Assembly: GCF_029784165.1 (NCBI RefSeq)
Contig: NC_073694.1
Span: 47,029,674-47,093,673 of the forward strand
Direction of reading: 5' to 3'
From: Wyeomyia smithii
Lineage: Eukaryota; Arthropoda; Insecta; Diptera; Culicidae
DNA length: 64,000 bases
Shown here: positions 12,458 to 24,049 of the stretch, piece after piece
Position numbering within the stretch: position 1 is the first letter of the stretch
Layout of the letters: each line of letters opens with the position of its first letter
The notes under the pieces: model-generated
Told to the model about the DNA's origin: nothing
Databases searched by the model: none
What the model saw: the letters and a program-made list of their open reading frames with translations, nothing else
Position numbers and translations under genes: made by a program

Positions 12458-12975
12458 ATTCAATTATCGCATAAATGCTTCACGGTCAGATCGATAGGGC
12501 GATATTCGCCCTGACATAATAATTTTTTCGAACATTGGAGAATGATATAACTGGAAATAGAGGCGTGACTCCTTTATTTCCAGTTATACCATTCTACAAC
12601 GTTCGAAAAATATTATTTCGTATGTCACAATACTATAAATAATTTTCATTTTATTCTGGTTTAGAGCTATCTTCTGATTAGCCTCGCCCTTATTTTAAGT
12701 TCCCACAGTTTGTCTCAGTTTCGTAATACGACGGATGTACAAGAAATGATGTCTTGTGGACATTCTGTAGAGCCGGACCGATAAAGCTCTCATAAAGGCA
12801 ACAAAATAACATGTATCGCGTCGTGTTGCGGCTTGAAAGGAGACAATGTCACCGTCCCCGTGTCGAATGGAAGCAGATTGTTGCGAGTTTAATTGCCGAA
12901 GGTAGACATGAGTATGGAGGTCGAAATTCTGCTGTGATGTCAAATTATAACCGTTTTGTTTTAAGACGCAATAGC
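12458..12975. repeat. Interspersed repeat, tandem copy B
   Basis: Second copy of the 11994-12457 unit, about 85 percent alike by eye, carrying a hairpin insert at 12512-12627 that copy A lacks. Since the insert occurs in only one copy, it postdates the duplication or was lost from copy A. Confidence 0.65.
12512..12627. mobile_element. Small palindromic MITE
   Basis: About 115 bp folding on itself: the left arm TTTTTCGAAC...ATAACTGGAAATA is mirrored by TATTTCCAGTTAT...GTTCGAAAAA around a short loop (GAGGCGTGACTCC). It interrupts copy B between CTGACATAA and a stretch shared with copy A. Confidence 0.65.
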
Positions 12976-13394
12976 GTAAGTGCTGCATTTCTGTTATCTG
13001 CTGCCATCCAGCACGAGAACAAGTATAAATTACAACCGGCCCTCCTCAGGGCCACCAACACGTTCTTGAGGCAATGTTGAATTTTTCTTGCCTTGCAAAT
13101 GCTGAAATTTGCAGTTTTACGTTTGTTACACATGAAGAAAAATCTTAACTACTTTAATCACATAATTATAGAGCCCCAAAAAATGATTTTATATTTCACA
13201 ACAGTAACAACACTGGTAAGTTTGTTCAATTATCATCATTTCAGATAACCATTCCCCGATGATTCTAGTTCTCTGGTTCTCTCTTCTTCGCCACGATCAG
13301 CATTCAACGTCCGTGCGGTATCGGTACAGTCATGGAATAAATTATACAAAAAACACAAAGCGCGTATTTCTAGTCATCTAAGCATATTCTGTCG

Positions 13395-13690
13395 ACTTTG
13401 TTAGGGAAAGAAGCTTTGTGCGACCAATCAGAGGTCGACATTTGCGTTTCGACGAGGCTTGACAATTTTTCAATAGTACAATAGTTCGAACAATTAGATT
13501 ACAATTTTCTGCACGGGTGCTTAGATAATTTTCCAATCGATTGCAAACTGAGTTTAAAACGTTTGACAGTGGACAATTCTCGTGACGCTCTCGATGTTTT
13601 CGGTTTTTGAAATTGGATCCCTTTATTGAAATTGGATCCCTGTATATGTTGTCGTAAGACGTAATTCTACGTCAAAAGAAATGACCGCTT
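13395..13690. repeat. Repeat family X, copy 1
   Basis: Shares with 25620-26075 and 41840-42178 the order AATAGTACAATAGTTCGA, TTACAATTTTCTGCA, GACGCTCTCGATGTTTTCGG, then a terminal mini-hairpin GACGTAATTCTACGTC. No coding sequence. The recurring, precise end at the mini-hairpin suggests a mobile element terminus, but no superfamily hallmarks were recognised. Confidence 0.6.
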
Positions 13691-13999
13691 GCAGCTAAAT
13701 CTGAATCTGAGAAAGGGAAACCAGTTCGTAGCGCGATTCCTTCAATTTGTTAGTTGTATTAACTACGAGCATAATGTGCGGGAGCGTTGTCTTTGTGAAA
13801 GAGCTGCTCCCACTTTTCGGTCACCTAACGATCATCCACCAGAATACTCCGTTTCTTATCTCGGCACATTGCGGCTTGCGGCACAAACCCTGTGCGGGAT
13901 GCGTTGAGTTTATGGTAAAACTTTGGCGCTTCTTGAGAATGAATGTCGTGACAGAGAAGCAGGAAAAGTTCTTCTTGGAGAGCAGCTTGCCTGAGCGTC

Positions 14000-15800
14000 T
14001 GTTACCGAGGCTAGGGGCGGCTCAAACAGCGACTAATCCGCAGTGGACGGCTTAAACTATGAAATGCGGTGCCTCGACAGCTACACCCAAGACGGCAGCC
14101 CCTTCGCGAGACTAGGCATCGCATTCCTAGTAAGGCAACATGCTGAAATAAACATAATACGTACAATCCAAAGAATGACATGAATCGGAACAATCGGTAT
14201 AGACCTAAGCAAACGAAAAAGGACAACGATTGGAAACTTGGCACTTGGAATGTTAGAACTCTGTTCAAACCAGCACGCGCGGGCATCTTTGCCAGAGAGT
14301 TACGGAAGGCAAAGTGGAGGTAGCAGCCATACAAGAGGTGCGTTGGTCTAAAACACTTCAAGTACCACATTTACTGCAGTGGCGGCGACAGAGCGGAACG
14401 GAGAATCGGTTTCGTGCTACTCGGAAACCAAATGAAGCGTGTCATTAAGTGGAGGCCTATCAATGACTTATCAATGTGTATGCGATGCGCCGACAAATTA
14501 TAAAACCGATGACCCAAAGAAGGAGTTCTATGAGCTCCTTGAGAAAACGTATGGAGAGTGCCCAAAACACGACATGAAGATCATCATCGAATACGATTGG
14601 ACAGATCGGACAAGAGGGGTTATTTCGTCCCGTTATTGGTAAAGAAAGCCTTCACTGCACCATCAACGACAACGGCTTGAGGTCAGGGAACTTCGCCGCG
14701 GCCAGAGGAATAGCCATCTGTAGTACTTATTTGCACGTCTGAACATTCGGAAGCACACCTGGAGACACCCAAATGAGGAGGCCTGCTCCTGGATCGACCA
14801 CATGCTAATCGACGGCCGGCACTTTTCAGACATCATAGATGTCCGGTCCTTTCGAGGGCCAAACATCGACTCGGATCACTATCTCGTGGTCGGCAAGATT
14901 CGCGCCCGGTTATTAAACATATTTAAATCGAGATTGACGAAGAAGATCCGTCTGGACATTCAGAGGTTATCGACGAAAGAAGTTGCTGCAGAGTATATTC
15001 AGAAAGTTGAAAGACGGATCGATGAACCAGCTGGAGTGAACCTGAACGAGCAGTGGAATCACATCCATGATGCGGTCAGCGAAACAGCGCGAGAAGTGGT
15101 AGGCATGACAACGGGAACCACGCGTAGTGGGTGGCTCGATGCTGAGTGTCTAGAGGTAACGGAAGAGAAGAAACGAGCCTACGCCAACACGTTAGTAGCA
15201 TCTAATCGTGTGACGCGTGCTTCACCGACACGACACGAGGAGCTTCTATAGAACGATTAACGGAATCGGGAACCGGACCATGAGGGGAACCTGATTACCG
15301 ATGAATCGCAGGTAGCCAGACGTTGGAAGCAGCACATTTTGAAACGGTGTTGAACGTTGAGGAAGGTAGGAGAGTCGTCGAGGGGAACAGGATAGAAATT
15401 GGGGACGACGGACAAGCTGTGAACCCACCAACATTGAACGAGGCGAAGAATGCTTGCACAGATTGAAGAACCTCAAAACCGCTGGGAAGGACGGCTTGAA
15501 GGACAAACTTTCCCAAGTCAGAAGCGAGCGGCAGTGTAGTGCAATTCACCAAATTATCCTGAGGGTATGGTTATATACTCGACTGTAATAAATATCGAGG
15601 CATAATCCTCCTCAATTCCGCTTATAAAATTTTATTGTCTCAGATCTTGTTTCAGCGACAGCGACTGAGGCCGTTGCAGGAAGCCTTTGTTGGAGAATAT
15701 CAATGCTGTTTTCGAGTGGGAAAATCTACAACGGACCAGACCTTGAGACAGATCCTCGACAAGTTTCGAGCAGCGTTGCAAAGTGAGCAAGAAGCAAAAC
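14000..15800 (+). mobile_element. RTE-type non-LTR retrotransposon remnant (endonuclease and RT start)
   Basis: An apurinic-type endonuclease followed by the beginning of a reverse transcriptase. Recognisable pieces in order: LGTWNVRTL near 14240, AIQEVRW near 14330, the YAPTN-like region near 14490, ARLNIRKHTWRHPN near 14750, IDHMLIDGRHFSDIIDVRS at 14790-14850, the SDHYLVV catalytic end near 14880, then the linker from 14900 to 15250. After 15560 the RT start is visible (CNKYRGIILLNSAYKIL; later FRVGKSTTDQT at 15710). The element is lost within the RT at about 15800. Many stops and shifts; inactive. The RTE clade call is from motif style. Confidence 0.8.
14802..15251 (+). pseudogene. RTE endonuclease C-terminus and linker, longest intact piece
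   Basis: A 149-codon open segment covering the last quarter of the endonuclease (GRHFSDIIDVRSFRGPNIDS, then DHYLVVGKIRARL) and the linker to the reverse transcriptase (KKIRLDIQRLST, NEQWNHIHDAVSETAREVVG, WLDAECLEV). The endonuclease would nick target DNA; the conserved SDH near residue 26 is preserved. The reading frame is lost on both sides. The first Met is not a genuine start. Confidence 0.8.
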
Positions 15801-16936
15801 CTTTCTTCTTCTTTCTGTTTGAAAATGAGACATATACTACGCTTCTCAAGTCTTTTGCACACACGCTTTCGAGAAACTCTTTATTCATCATGCATTCCCC
15901 TGAGTAGCAGCAAACACGCACCGACACGCAAAAACTTTTTTGTATTGCTACTCAGCGACTGTAGAAGAGTACGCGAGTTTCTGCTAGCAAGTAGGAGTAA
16001 TCGACTAAAATTGCTCGACTAGGAGTTTTGCTTAAAAAACTGTGCTCAAAAACAAAAATGCTTTCTTCGTCTACCCGGTTTTGTTACGTGCACCGACAGC
16101 CGGCAGTGGGGCGAAGTGTCGCATACTGGCACGTGTAGGGTATTGGACTGCTTTATTAAGATTTTTACAGCAGTATTATGCAAAACCGGCCGAGACAAAT
16201 TCAAATTTCATTTCAAACTAACTTCTCCACAGAAACATTATTATTTCACATTAAATGGTAGCATCATCATAAAGTATGACGAAATGGTTATAAATCAATA
16301 AATGTTTCTATTGAATAAAACAGCTAAAATAAATAAAGTAATATAGATGTTATAGTCTGCATCATTACCAACAATTTTCTAGTCAAAGAAACTCAAAATT
16401 AAATTTCAAAAATCATCCCTCGCAAGCAAACAAAGTAATGATATAACAAATCAATAATCCAATGATTCGCCAGAAAGTACAGAGTAGGTACCTTTTCTCG
16501 GTCTACCAACAAACACGCTGCACGGATTTCCTTTCAACTTGACAACTTTCGGAACAAGATAGAGCAAAAAAATCATTTTTCACTCGAACACCACCTCCCT
16601 TTCCGGAGATGGTCTTCAACATCTGAACGGAGACGCAATTGATAAGATTTCGTAATTGCCAGGCAACGAAGTTCTCCCTTCGTTAACCTCACACCAAACG
16701 CAACACAGCACACAAAAAAAGCCATGAACAAGAAAAATTCTCATTTCAACAGACTCCTGACCGTCACTAACGCAAGGTGCGTACGCGCCCGACTCGGTTT
16801 GTAATCATGTCCCTCTCACCCCCTGCCACCCGTAATTCTCGGCATGCTCCGATGCCGACAGTGTCAGTGACGACACGCAGCCAGGCAGTTGATTGACTGG
16901 CGTCTCGTAATTTGCCCATCCTCCGGCTTCCTGTTT

Positions 16937-16956
16937 CACCACCACCACCACCACCA
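16937..16956. repeat. Short (CAC)n microsatellite
   Basis: About seven CAC units in a C-rich context. Too short to be remarkable. Confidence 0.85.
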
Positions 16957-18223
16957 TCGTGTGTCAAGGATCAGATGCTTCCTGATTTTCTTTTTGTTGA
17001 ATTTTCCATTTAAAAGGCGGTAAATTTTTTCCCTAAGAACTCGGAAGACAAAATTATTTAGCAAGATTTCGAACTTCCTTCACATTTTTTCTCGATTCCC
17101 TTGTTTGCAGGCTTGTTTCGGTATGAATGTGTCTGCGATGACGAGCCATTTTCCACTGCTTCCGGGAGCTACGTGGGGTGATTGAGCGCTACGTAATTGG
17201 AAGTGGAGCGGTGCTTATTGTTATTCATTTAAACTCCGGAAAATGTCAACAGCTGAAACGATGCTGGGAATTGCGATAATGAGAACAAAGGCCTGTTCAG
17301 ACACCATCTTTCAGTTGGTTCAAAATCTGGTGCCAAACAGTTTTCACGCTTTCCATTAGCCACTTGGTCAACGAAATTCAACCTCATTTCCCGTTCTACC
17401 ATCTGCATCAGAAATCAATTAGGCTCTCGTATATATGTGCCTACCGAAGCGTGGCTAACAAGAATCTCATTAGCACCAGTCTACCGGGAGTTGCAAGTAC
17501 AGTGTTAACGACATTGCACCTCGAAGTTTCTAAGCCCGACAGACAATACCGACGAGATTGATAATCCTTTCGAAACTTTATGCACCAACCCCTTTCCAAT
17601 CCGGCGGAGCTTCAACTGCTACTGGGATTCCAGGAATTAATTACACATTAATCAAAATCAATCTAATTTAATTACATGGTAAAATACTCGCATTAAACTG
17701 ATATCTCAATCATGATTTTCTCGGCTGTTGTGCTAGCTGAACCGTTGCAATAGATCCTTCAGGCCCCTCTTGAAACTCGAACCGAACGTGTCTCTTCATT
17801 ACGCTTGCAATGCACTGAAACTGACTGAAACAGGAGAGCTCGGGTCGGGAATAGAGCCGTCGTTCTTCGGCAACCGACAAAGCCTAAATCCACTGAACAA
17901 ATTTACTGGTGAGCCTGGTCGGTCCTATTCTGCACTGCACGTTTCGAATTCCCCTTCTGGCCGGACGCTCCACCTGTGTCTATGAAGTGTGCACAAGTTA
18001 TTTGTGGCCGACTGTTTTCTGGCTAGCCTGCAAATCGGAGTCAAATCAAATGCACAAAATGCACGCTTCAAGAGCTGCACACATCATGGTCAGTAATCGC
18101 TGTTTCTGGCTGGGCTACGGGAGATTAGAGGCTGAATGGTATAATGCCTATCCCGTCATACGTAACGTATTCACTTGGGTCGAGCTCGGGGAAGAATCCG
18201 TATCCGGTCCGCAGTACAGTGCG

Positions 18224-18258
18224 CTGACTGGCTGGCTGGCTGACTGACTGACTGACTG
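18224..18258. repeat. Short (CTGG/CTGA)n tract
   Basis: Roughly nine tetranucleotide units, first CTGG-like and then CTGA. Non-coding. Confidence 0.85.
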
Positions 18259-19683
18259 CCGACTGGACTGGAGGAGGCTGGGCGGCCCGTGCAGTGCAGC
18301 CAAGTTACGGACCGACCGACCAACATTTATTGAGTGAGATATCTTCATTTTGTTTCCCACATCATCGGATGGCTTCGTTCCTTCCCGAAACGAAGGAATT
18401 TCAATCCGTACGCGTGATGTTGGTTGATGAACATATTTCTTGTGTTCATACTTGCCCACGTGAAAGGAATTCCCGTTGCGTGTGGTATGTCGCACTCCTT
18501 ATCGGGCCGTGTGTGTGATACGTTGACGGTAGCTTCCGGTTAGAGGGTTTCGATGAATTTCGGGGGAGAGCGGGGTTTGAAGTGCGACAAAATGTTTACA
18601 CCATATCTGACAACCCCCGGGGATATGATTGATTGCGAGAAGTAACCGAACGGTTTGGCATAACAATTATTCGAATATGTTTTATTTCAAAAGAAATAGT
18701 CACATTTAATGGTGACTACTTAATGATATTTCTACGTACGTAAGTGTAACGTAAAGTTTGATTTACTTTTGCTGTACAGTTTTTATTTATTTGTTTATGT
18801 ATTTTTTTGGCCGAGATGGTTTCTTTTTCTACCTTTAAGAGTTTAATATAGTACCAGAATGGAGATGCATGGTTATTTAGAAGTAAAACAGTTGTGAACA
18901 TGAAAAAGTTTTGGTTAGGAATGTTCAGAAGAATTATGGACAATGTCATTGTGTATCTAAAAACAAAAGTTTAAAGAGACAAAAGATATTCCTTGTGTTC
19001 AGTTCTTACTATATTCAGACACATCGATTTATCAAAAAGGTTCTAAAATTTTAGATAAGCAATCTCAGCATAAAATATATAGTCTAAAAGAATTTGACTA
19101 ACTACTTAATTTAATTTACTTTTACGGCATTAGCCTCACTCCTAGTGGTTTAATGCCGTAGTTTGTCGGTTTGGGACTGCCGTTCTCCAGTCTCCTCGAA
19201 AGTCAGTGCTTCTTCCTTGCAGTGCAAAACCAGCGGGTGCCGGCCTACCCCGAAGTCTACTGTCTCTTTCTGGTTCCCAGCTGAAAAAGTATTGGTGGCT
19301 CTTGCCCTATACCCAGTCACTGCAACCTGCCGCCACGGTGTTCCAAACACCGTTATTGAAAAATAAAATACGCCATCAAAACTGGTAATGCCAGAAGGTT
19401 TGTATAACTATCCTGCCCTTCTGAGCTAAATTTGAAAATCATCCTTGGACTAATTTTTGAGTTACGCCCCTTTAAAGTTTTAGGGGGAATTTCTCATACA
19501 AAAAAAAATTGGATTACTATTCCAAAACAAACGTAAGTCATAGCCCATTAATGACCTTTTTAGACGATTTAAACTGTATTATAACCATCAGAAAATTTTT
19601 CGGGTCAGAAAACCTCAGGTAAAATGACAAATTTTCAACCTAAACCAAAAAAAAAACATGAATTCAAAAACTAGACCAATGGA

Positions 19684-20330
19684 CAGGGCCGGCGTCACAC
19701 TATTTTCTCGGGTGGGTAGTAAGGAAAAGTGAAGGTTCCTGGGTGACAAAGGCATGGTCAAAAAGCTTGGAGAGGGGGGAACCCACTGATACCTGAACAA
19801 AATTTTTCGAAAAACAACAGAGACAATAGGGTGCTAATGTATGACAACTTGATATTCGAATTTCAATCAGCAATAATGTTTGCATTAAAAAATTGCTTTT
19901 ATCGGATGGTGATAGAAAAAAAAACTAAGACAGATAGTTGGGTTTGATAAATTTTCCATCCATATTCGACCTTGCAGGTTGCCTTTCGGCAGTAACCAGG
20001 AACATTCGCAATGGCGGGCGAAAACATGCGTGTAGACATGTTTTTGAATTCTTTCTTTGTCTTATTTATAAATTTGGACGGAATGTGGACGGAACTGCCG
20101 CTTCCTGACATTTATATCCATGTTCGCCAGGAAATTTTCACAGTTTGGCTGGTGGCACTGACCTAGTCAGTGCGTCAAAAAGTAAACCCATGAAAAATCG
20201 GCAATGCCGAACATAGAAAACATTGCATTTTTTTGGTTTTGTCTGATAGTTCCGTGTGGGTAAGTACCCACAAGAATATTTTCCGAGTGGGTACTACTAC
20301 CTGTACTACCCACATCAACCGCCGGCCCTG
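19684..20330. mobile_element. Non-autonomous hAT element with perfect 8-bp TSD
   Basis: The termini CAGGGCCGGCG and CGCCGGCCCTG are perfect inverted repeats, and both sides are flanked by the same 8 bp, CCAATGGA (19676-19683 and 20331-20338). CAGG-type ends with an 8-bp duplication are diagnostic of hAT transposons. The 647-bp body codes for no hAT transposase. Subterminal GGGTGGGTAGT / ACTACCCAC words lie inside each end. It carries a deleted ITmD37E-like copy. Confidence 0.88.
19870..20215 (-). mobile_element. ITmD37E-like deletion derivative (copy 3)
   Basis: On the minus strand the 5' leader phrase TTTTTCATGGGTTTAC (complement near 20190) and the transposase end (MFSPAIANVPGYCRKA) are both recognisable, along with the 3' tail ending in a TTAAAAAATTG-like terminus near 19885. 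The whole centre of the transposase is missing. Matching ends in copy 1 identify the family. It sits inside the hAT element, so it inserted later or was carried with it. Confidence 0.65.
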
Positions 20331-21359
20331 CCAATGGAAACCTTATACCTTCAACAACAATGGTTAAATCCGAACATAATTCAATTATACAAAAAATATA
20401 CCTTAAATACTGTTCACATTAGATGGTGTCTCGAAGAATTATTATAAGAATAATTATTTTTCATATACTATACCTATGTCTATGTTCAGAGTAAATCTAT
20501 CAATATTATTTACTATACATACGTGGATATTTAAGGAAAAGTTTTAAGCTACGTTCATACCAAGTCTCCTACCTTTTTCTTATTTTTTGTATCCAGTGAC
20601 TACGCGCAAAAATTGTAATTTGTATTACTTCAAGAATTTTTTTATATTTTCTGTCCGATGTCTTACTGAGCCATACGTCCTATTTATGGTCGTCATAATC
20701 ACACTGCTAGATCAACAATTCAGCGTCTAGTGGAAAAATTTGAATCCAATCGTTGTTGGATCGTGTATCTTTTCATTACAAAATGCAAACCTTACTGAAA
20801 AGAAAAGTCAAAAGAGCGGAAAATGTATGGCGTCGTTTGCTGTCCCTATCGGTCAACTGTTGTAGCGCTCTTCGAAACCCCCGAAAACTTTTAAAGTATA
20901 TTTTCTGTAAAATTCAATCATATTCACTATTATTGCTATTTATGTTCTAGAAATAATGTTTCCATTAGGTTAGTTATCAAATTCTAGTGTGAATTGAGGT
21001 GTCAAATAATGTTTACTGGATATGTGATCCGGAGAATTTTCCGGTGGTGCTTATACAGTTTAAATCTTCTAAAATGATCGTCAACGGACATGTGTGGCAT
21101 GCAAAAAAATATCTACTATGATTTACGTTTGATTTGGAAAGGTAATTCAATTTTTTTGTATGAGAAATACCTCCTAAAATTTTGAAAGGGTGTAAATCAA
21201 ATATTCGTCGAAGAATGATTTTCAAATTTGGCTCAGAAGTGCAGGATGGTGAAACGAATCAACTGGCATTAACAGTTTTGATTGTGGTATTTGGAACATT
21301 GTGGCCGCATTTTATCATCTTGTCGCACGTAGGAAACTATGTCTCTACTGACCACATGG

Positions 21360-21550
21360 ATTTTTGCCCGGACTGTACATTAGATTGGCCATATTTTATA
21401 TGGCCGTTTTTGAAACTATCAATCTTAATGAGCGCCGGGCTGAAAAAAGTTTCCTTTCGACCTCTATAATAAGCCACAAAAATTTGAAGTTGATCGGAGC
21501 TTATTTAATAGACCCACAAAGCGCTCATATTATAGAAATCGATTTACATG
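21360..21550 (+). repeat. Inverted repeat pair, left member
   Basis: Contains TGAGCGCCGGGCTGAAAAAA, AATAAGCCACAAAAATTTGA and GACCCACAAAGCGCT. The complement of the same order occurs at 23390-23575, 2 kb away. Confidence 0.6.
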
Positions 21551-22279
21551 AAAATTGTACGGTTTTTTTTCATTTCTTTAACATATATCTCTCGCTAAAC
21601 GTATTTGAATATACTTATATTTTTATAAAATAATAATTTTATTATTCTTATTAAGGTTTAAAATGATCTATAACTTTTGATGTTTGGTAAAAAGTGCGGA
21701 TTTTGAATGAGATGGATACTTTTTCGGTATGAATCAACAACATGCAATATAAACTTAAGTTCGTCTCCATTATGTATTGAAACACGAGTATAATCTTTCA
21801 GAATTCACATCGAGTAATTTTTTGACAGAAGTTTGCTCATTATTTTTCTCTTTGGCTGGGTTACGGTCTAAGAAATCAATATTGAGTTCAAAACTCGGAA
21901 AGAAAGAATCGGTTTTATATGAAACGAGATGGGATCACATACTAGTAACTGTTCAGGATTTGAATGCTTGAGATACTACAAGTGATTCTTCATCATTTCA
22001 GTTACAGCGTCTGAAACTACTTTATTAATCTCGGCACATGCGAAAGAATCATGTAGAGAATTCATAAATCGATTAGACATTGAATAGGCTTCGTACAACG
22101 GAAATGTACCTGAATGTAAAGTTTGACTTTAAAAACAGAAATGTATCGAATGCAATTTAATTCTTCTGTGGTCAATGATCATAACAAATTTATTTTCAGG
22201 CAATAAACGTTTGTTGCCATGAATCTTGCGTGGGATGAGTGAAAAAGGGTCGCATTACAACCAGGAAATATGAATGCCA
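21551..22279. other. AT-rich spacer, no feature
   Basis: No coding frame, element terminus or tandem repeat recognised. Confidence 0.5.
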
Positions 22280-22375
22280 ACTCCAAGAGCTCTTTAAGGG
22301 AGCTGCGTGGCCGCAAGGTCTCAGAGTCCGATTTGCCAAGCGGATGGTCGTAGGTTCGAATCCTAGTAGAATCTG
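22280..22375 (+). mobile_element. tRNA-like SINE fragment
   Basis: A Pol III split promoter is visible: an A-box-like TGGCCGCAAGG at about 22309-22319 and a perfect B box GGTTCGAATCC at 22353-22363, at tRNA-like spacing for a long variable arm. The acceptor ends do not pair into a cloverleaf and the 3' side runs on (AGTAGAATCTGGGCATTCG), so this is a tRNA-derived repeat and not a functional tRNA gene. No terminal A-tail or duplication was found. Confidence 0.6.
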
Positions 22376-23140
22376 GGCATTCGTTGTCACAAAGATCTTA
22401 AAGTTGGGTTTATTTTATTATAATACCTTGGTGTACTTTCTCTGAACAAAATAAGTCCCTCACATAATAAACTGACCAGAAGGTCGCCCAACGAAACTTC
22501 TCCAAGGAATTAAAATTGGTGATATTTGGCAGAAGGAACGAGGCTTAGTATAGTATAGCGAGTCAGTGTGTAAAAGGAAGGGTAAAATCTTTACACACAA
22601 GCAGGGATAAAATGATAATAAGCATGCCACTTCTTAATAGCGGTATTGCTAACAACAGAAGTGCAGGATACAGCAGACACCCGGGCATATCTCACAATAG
22701 GTCAACTGTTCTGGTCGCAGTGCCCTGTATGGAAAAAAGGAGCTCTTCATAATCGCCACGAACTTGATTGCCTTTGAGCCAGTTTAAGCGAACTATTGGA
22801 TCATTGATTGGCTATGAATGAATTGGTTTCGTTTGATGCTTTTGTAAAACGGTTGAAGACAAGTGTTGTGCCATGAAAGTTCATAGATATGAAAAAGACG
22901 AGTAAGATTGGTTAGCTTTCGACCGAACAAATCACTTGAAAGAAAACAGCAACACAAACTTTTCCGAAATACTCCAATCCACTAGCGTATTATGAACCTC
23001 TTTGGCGATATTTTTGCCGGAGCTTGAATCAATTTTAAGCGCGCCCAAGAACTTTGCTGTTCCATCGTGACTCACAAAAATTGCAATTCGATCAACATAA
23101 GGTATAGAATGGCGGCTTCAAACCCTCTAACGTATATAGG
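22376..23140. other. Non-coding spacer
   Basis: About 760 bp with no recognised gene, repeat or element end. Confidence 0.5.
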
Positions 23141-23293
23141 AGGTCATTCATTTATCACATAACGTACTCAGAGAAGGGTGGTATTAAACGAAGCGTTCGA
23201 CTGTCGGGGGCCCCAACGCAAAATTGCGTTTCTTAGAGGTGGGAGGAACTCAAAATTGTCAAAACTTCCCGTTACGTAATATGTGAATGTCCC
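23141..23293. mobile_element. ~150-bp MITE, (A)GGACATTCA...CGTAACG type
   Basis: The left end AGGTCATTCATTTATCACAT then AACG and the right end CGTTACGTAATATGTGAATG then TCCC are imperfect inverted repeats. A G-rich centre (TCGGGGGCCCC, GGTGGGAGGAA) is typical of this widespread arthropod MITE type. It is related in terminal style to the larger element at 26638-27465. Confidence 0.6.
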
Positions 23294-23389
23294 TAATGAT
23301 ATACTTTTGTAACTAAAGAGTATTTCGACGCAAAATATACAACTATTTTGAGAAACAAAGGCAAAAAACTGCAAAAAATTGTATAAAAC

Positions 23390-23575
23390 CAGCATTTTTT
23401 ACGAGAATCAATTTTTTTCAAATATAAGCGTTTTGTGGGTCCATTAACTGGCCTCGGATCAACTTCAAATTTTTATGGCTTATTATTGGAGTAAAAAGGA
23501 ATCTTTTTCCACCCGGCGCTCATCGAAATCGCATGATGTTGCAAAAAAGGCCACTTTACTGTACATTAACACTAA
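23390..23575 (-). repeat. Inverted repeat pair, right member
   Basis: Complement of the 21360-21550 sequence, with the shared words in reverse order. It ends where the SINE target duplication begins, so the SINE inserted at its edge. Confidence 0.6.
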
Positions 23576-23582
23576 ACTTCTT

Positions 23583-23931
23583 AGCGAGGGCCTAGTGTGG
23601 TTGGTAACGTCTCCGCCAACCACGCCCGACGCCTGGGTTCGAATCCCACCGCCGACATAGGTGTCGATGGTTGTGAGGTGGCGTGATCCACTCACAACCA
23701 ACCCAACTGGTCTAGATACAATCCTAGCCGACACCGGGAGATTTTCTGAGGCGAAAAATCTCTGGGATCACGCCTTCCATCGCATGAGGAAGTAAAGCCG
23801 TTGGCGCCGGTCCGTAGATAAACGGGTCGTGAGTTAGGGTCCTGGGTGTGGAGTCGCCTCCCTGGGCGTCGGTGATTGGCCACAACAGTGGCGGAACTAG
23901 ACCGACGGAAAATAAGCGAGAATAAAAAAAA
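23583..23931 (+). mobile_element. Full-length tRNA-derived SINE with 15-bp TSD
   Basis: The head has an A box (TGTGGTTGGTAACG at 23596-23609) and a B box (GGTTCGAATCC at 23636-23646). A roughly 270-bp tRNA-unrelated body follows and the element ends in an A-rich tail (AATAAAAAAAAAA). The same AACACTAAACTTCTT flanks it on both sides (23568-23582 and 23932-23946), a target-site duplication from LINE-mediated retrotransposition. Feilai-like SINEs of mosquitoes have this general build; the exact family is not verified. Confidence 0.88.
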
Positions 23932-24049
23932 AACACTAAACTTCTTGACTCCACATCGACATGCATTTCCAACATAAATCGAAAAGGGTAAGTTGATGCG
24001 ACTCAGTGCCTCTGAGAAGCATGGTTGAGTTCTTACCTGCGTGGAAGAG

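Larger units (their letters stand above)
15801..19370. other. Long non-coding stretch, mostly non-repetitive
   Basis: About 3.6 kb. From 15.8 to 16.4 kb it is AT-rich and unassigned; from about 16.4 to 18.7 kb it is GC-balanced with several C-rich blocks and no coding frame of quality; 18.7-19.1 kb is AT-rich again; 19.14-19.37 kb is a GC-rich block that could be an old retroelement piece. No splice-flanked exon could be defended. This is one of the better places in the window for conserved intronic regulatory DNA. Confidence 0.4.
19374..21284. mobile_element. Foldback element with ~170-bp inverted arms, outer layer of a nest
   Basis: The left arm (about 19374-19550) begins TCAAAACTGGTAATGCCAG and passes through CTGAGCTAAATTTGAAAATC and GGAATTTCTCATAC. 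The right arm (about 21115-21284) is its inverted counterpart, ending CTGGCATTAACAGTTTTGA. The arms are diverged but collinear over about 170 bp. The interior contains a complete hAT insertion (19684-20330). No transposase of its own is visible, so it is non-autonomous; superfamily unknown. Confidence 0.7.

Noticed and set aside
12695..13133. Histone-like or other host protein in frames over repeat copy B
   Set aside because: No core motif could be matched on either strand, and the same sequence is present as a repeat in copy A.
22280..22375. Functional tRNA gene
   Set aside because: A and B boxes are present but the acceptor stem does not pair and the sequence continues like a SINE.
23583..23931. 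Functional tRNA gene at the A/B boxes
   Set aside because: It is the head of a SINE with an A-rich tail and target duplications.
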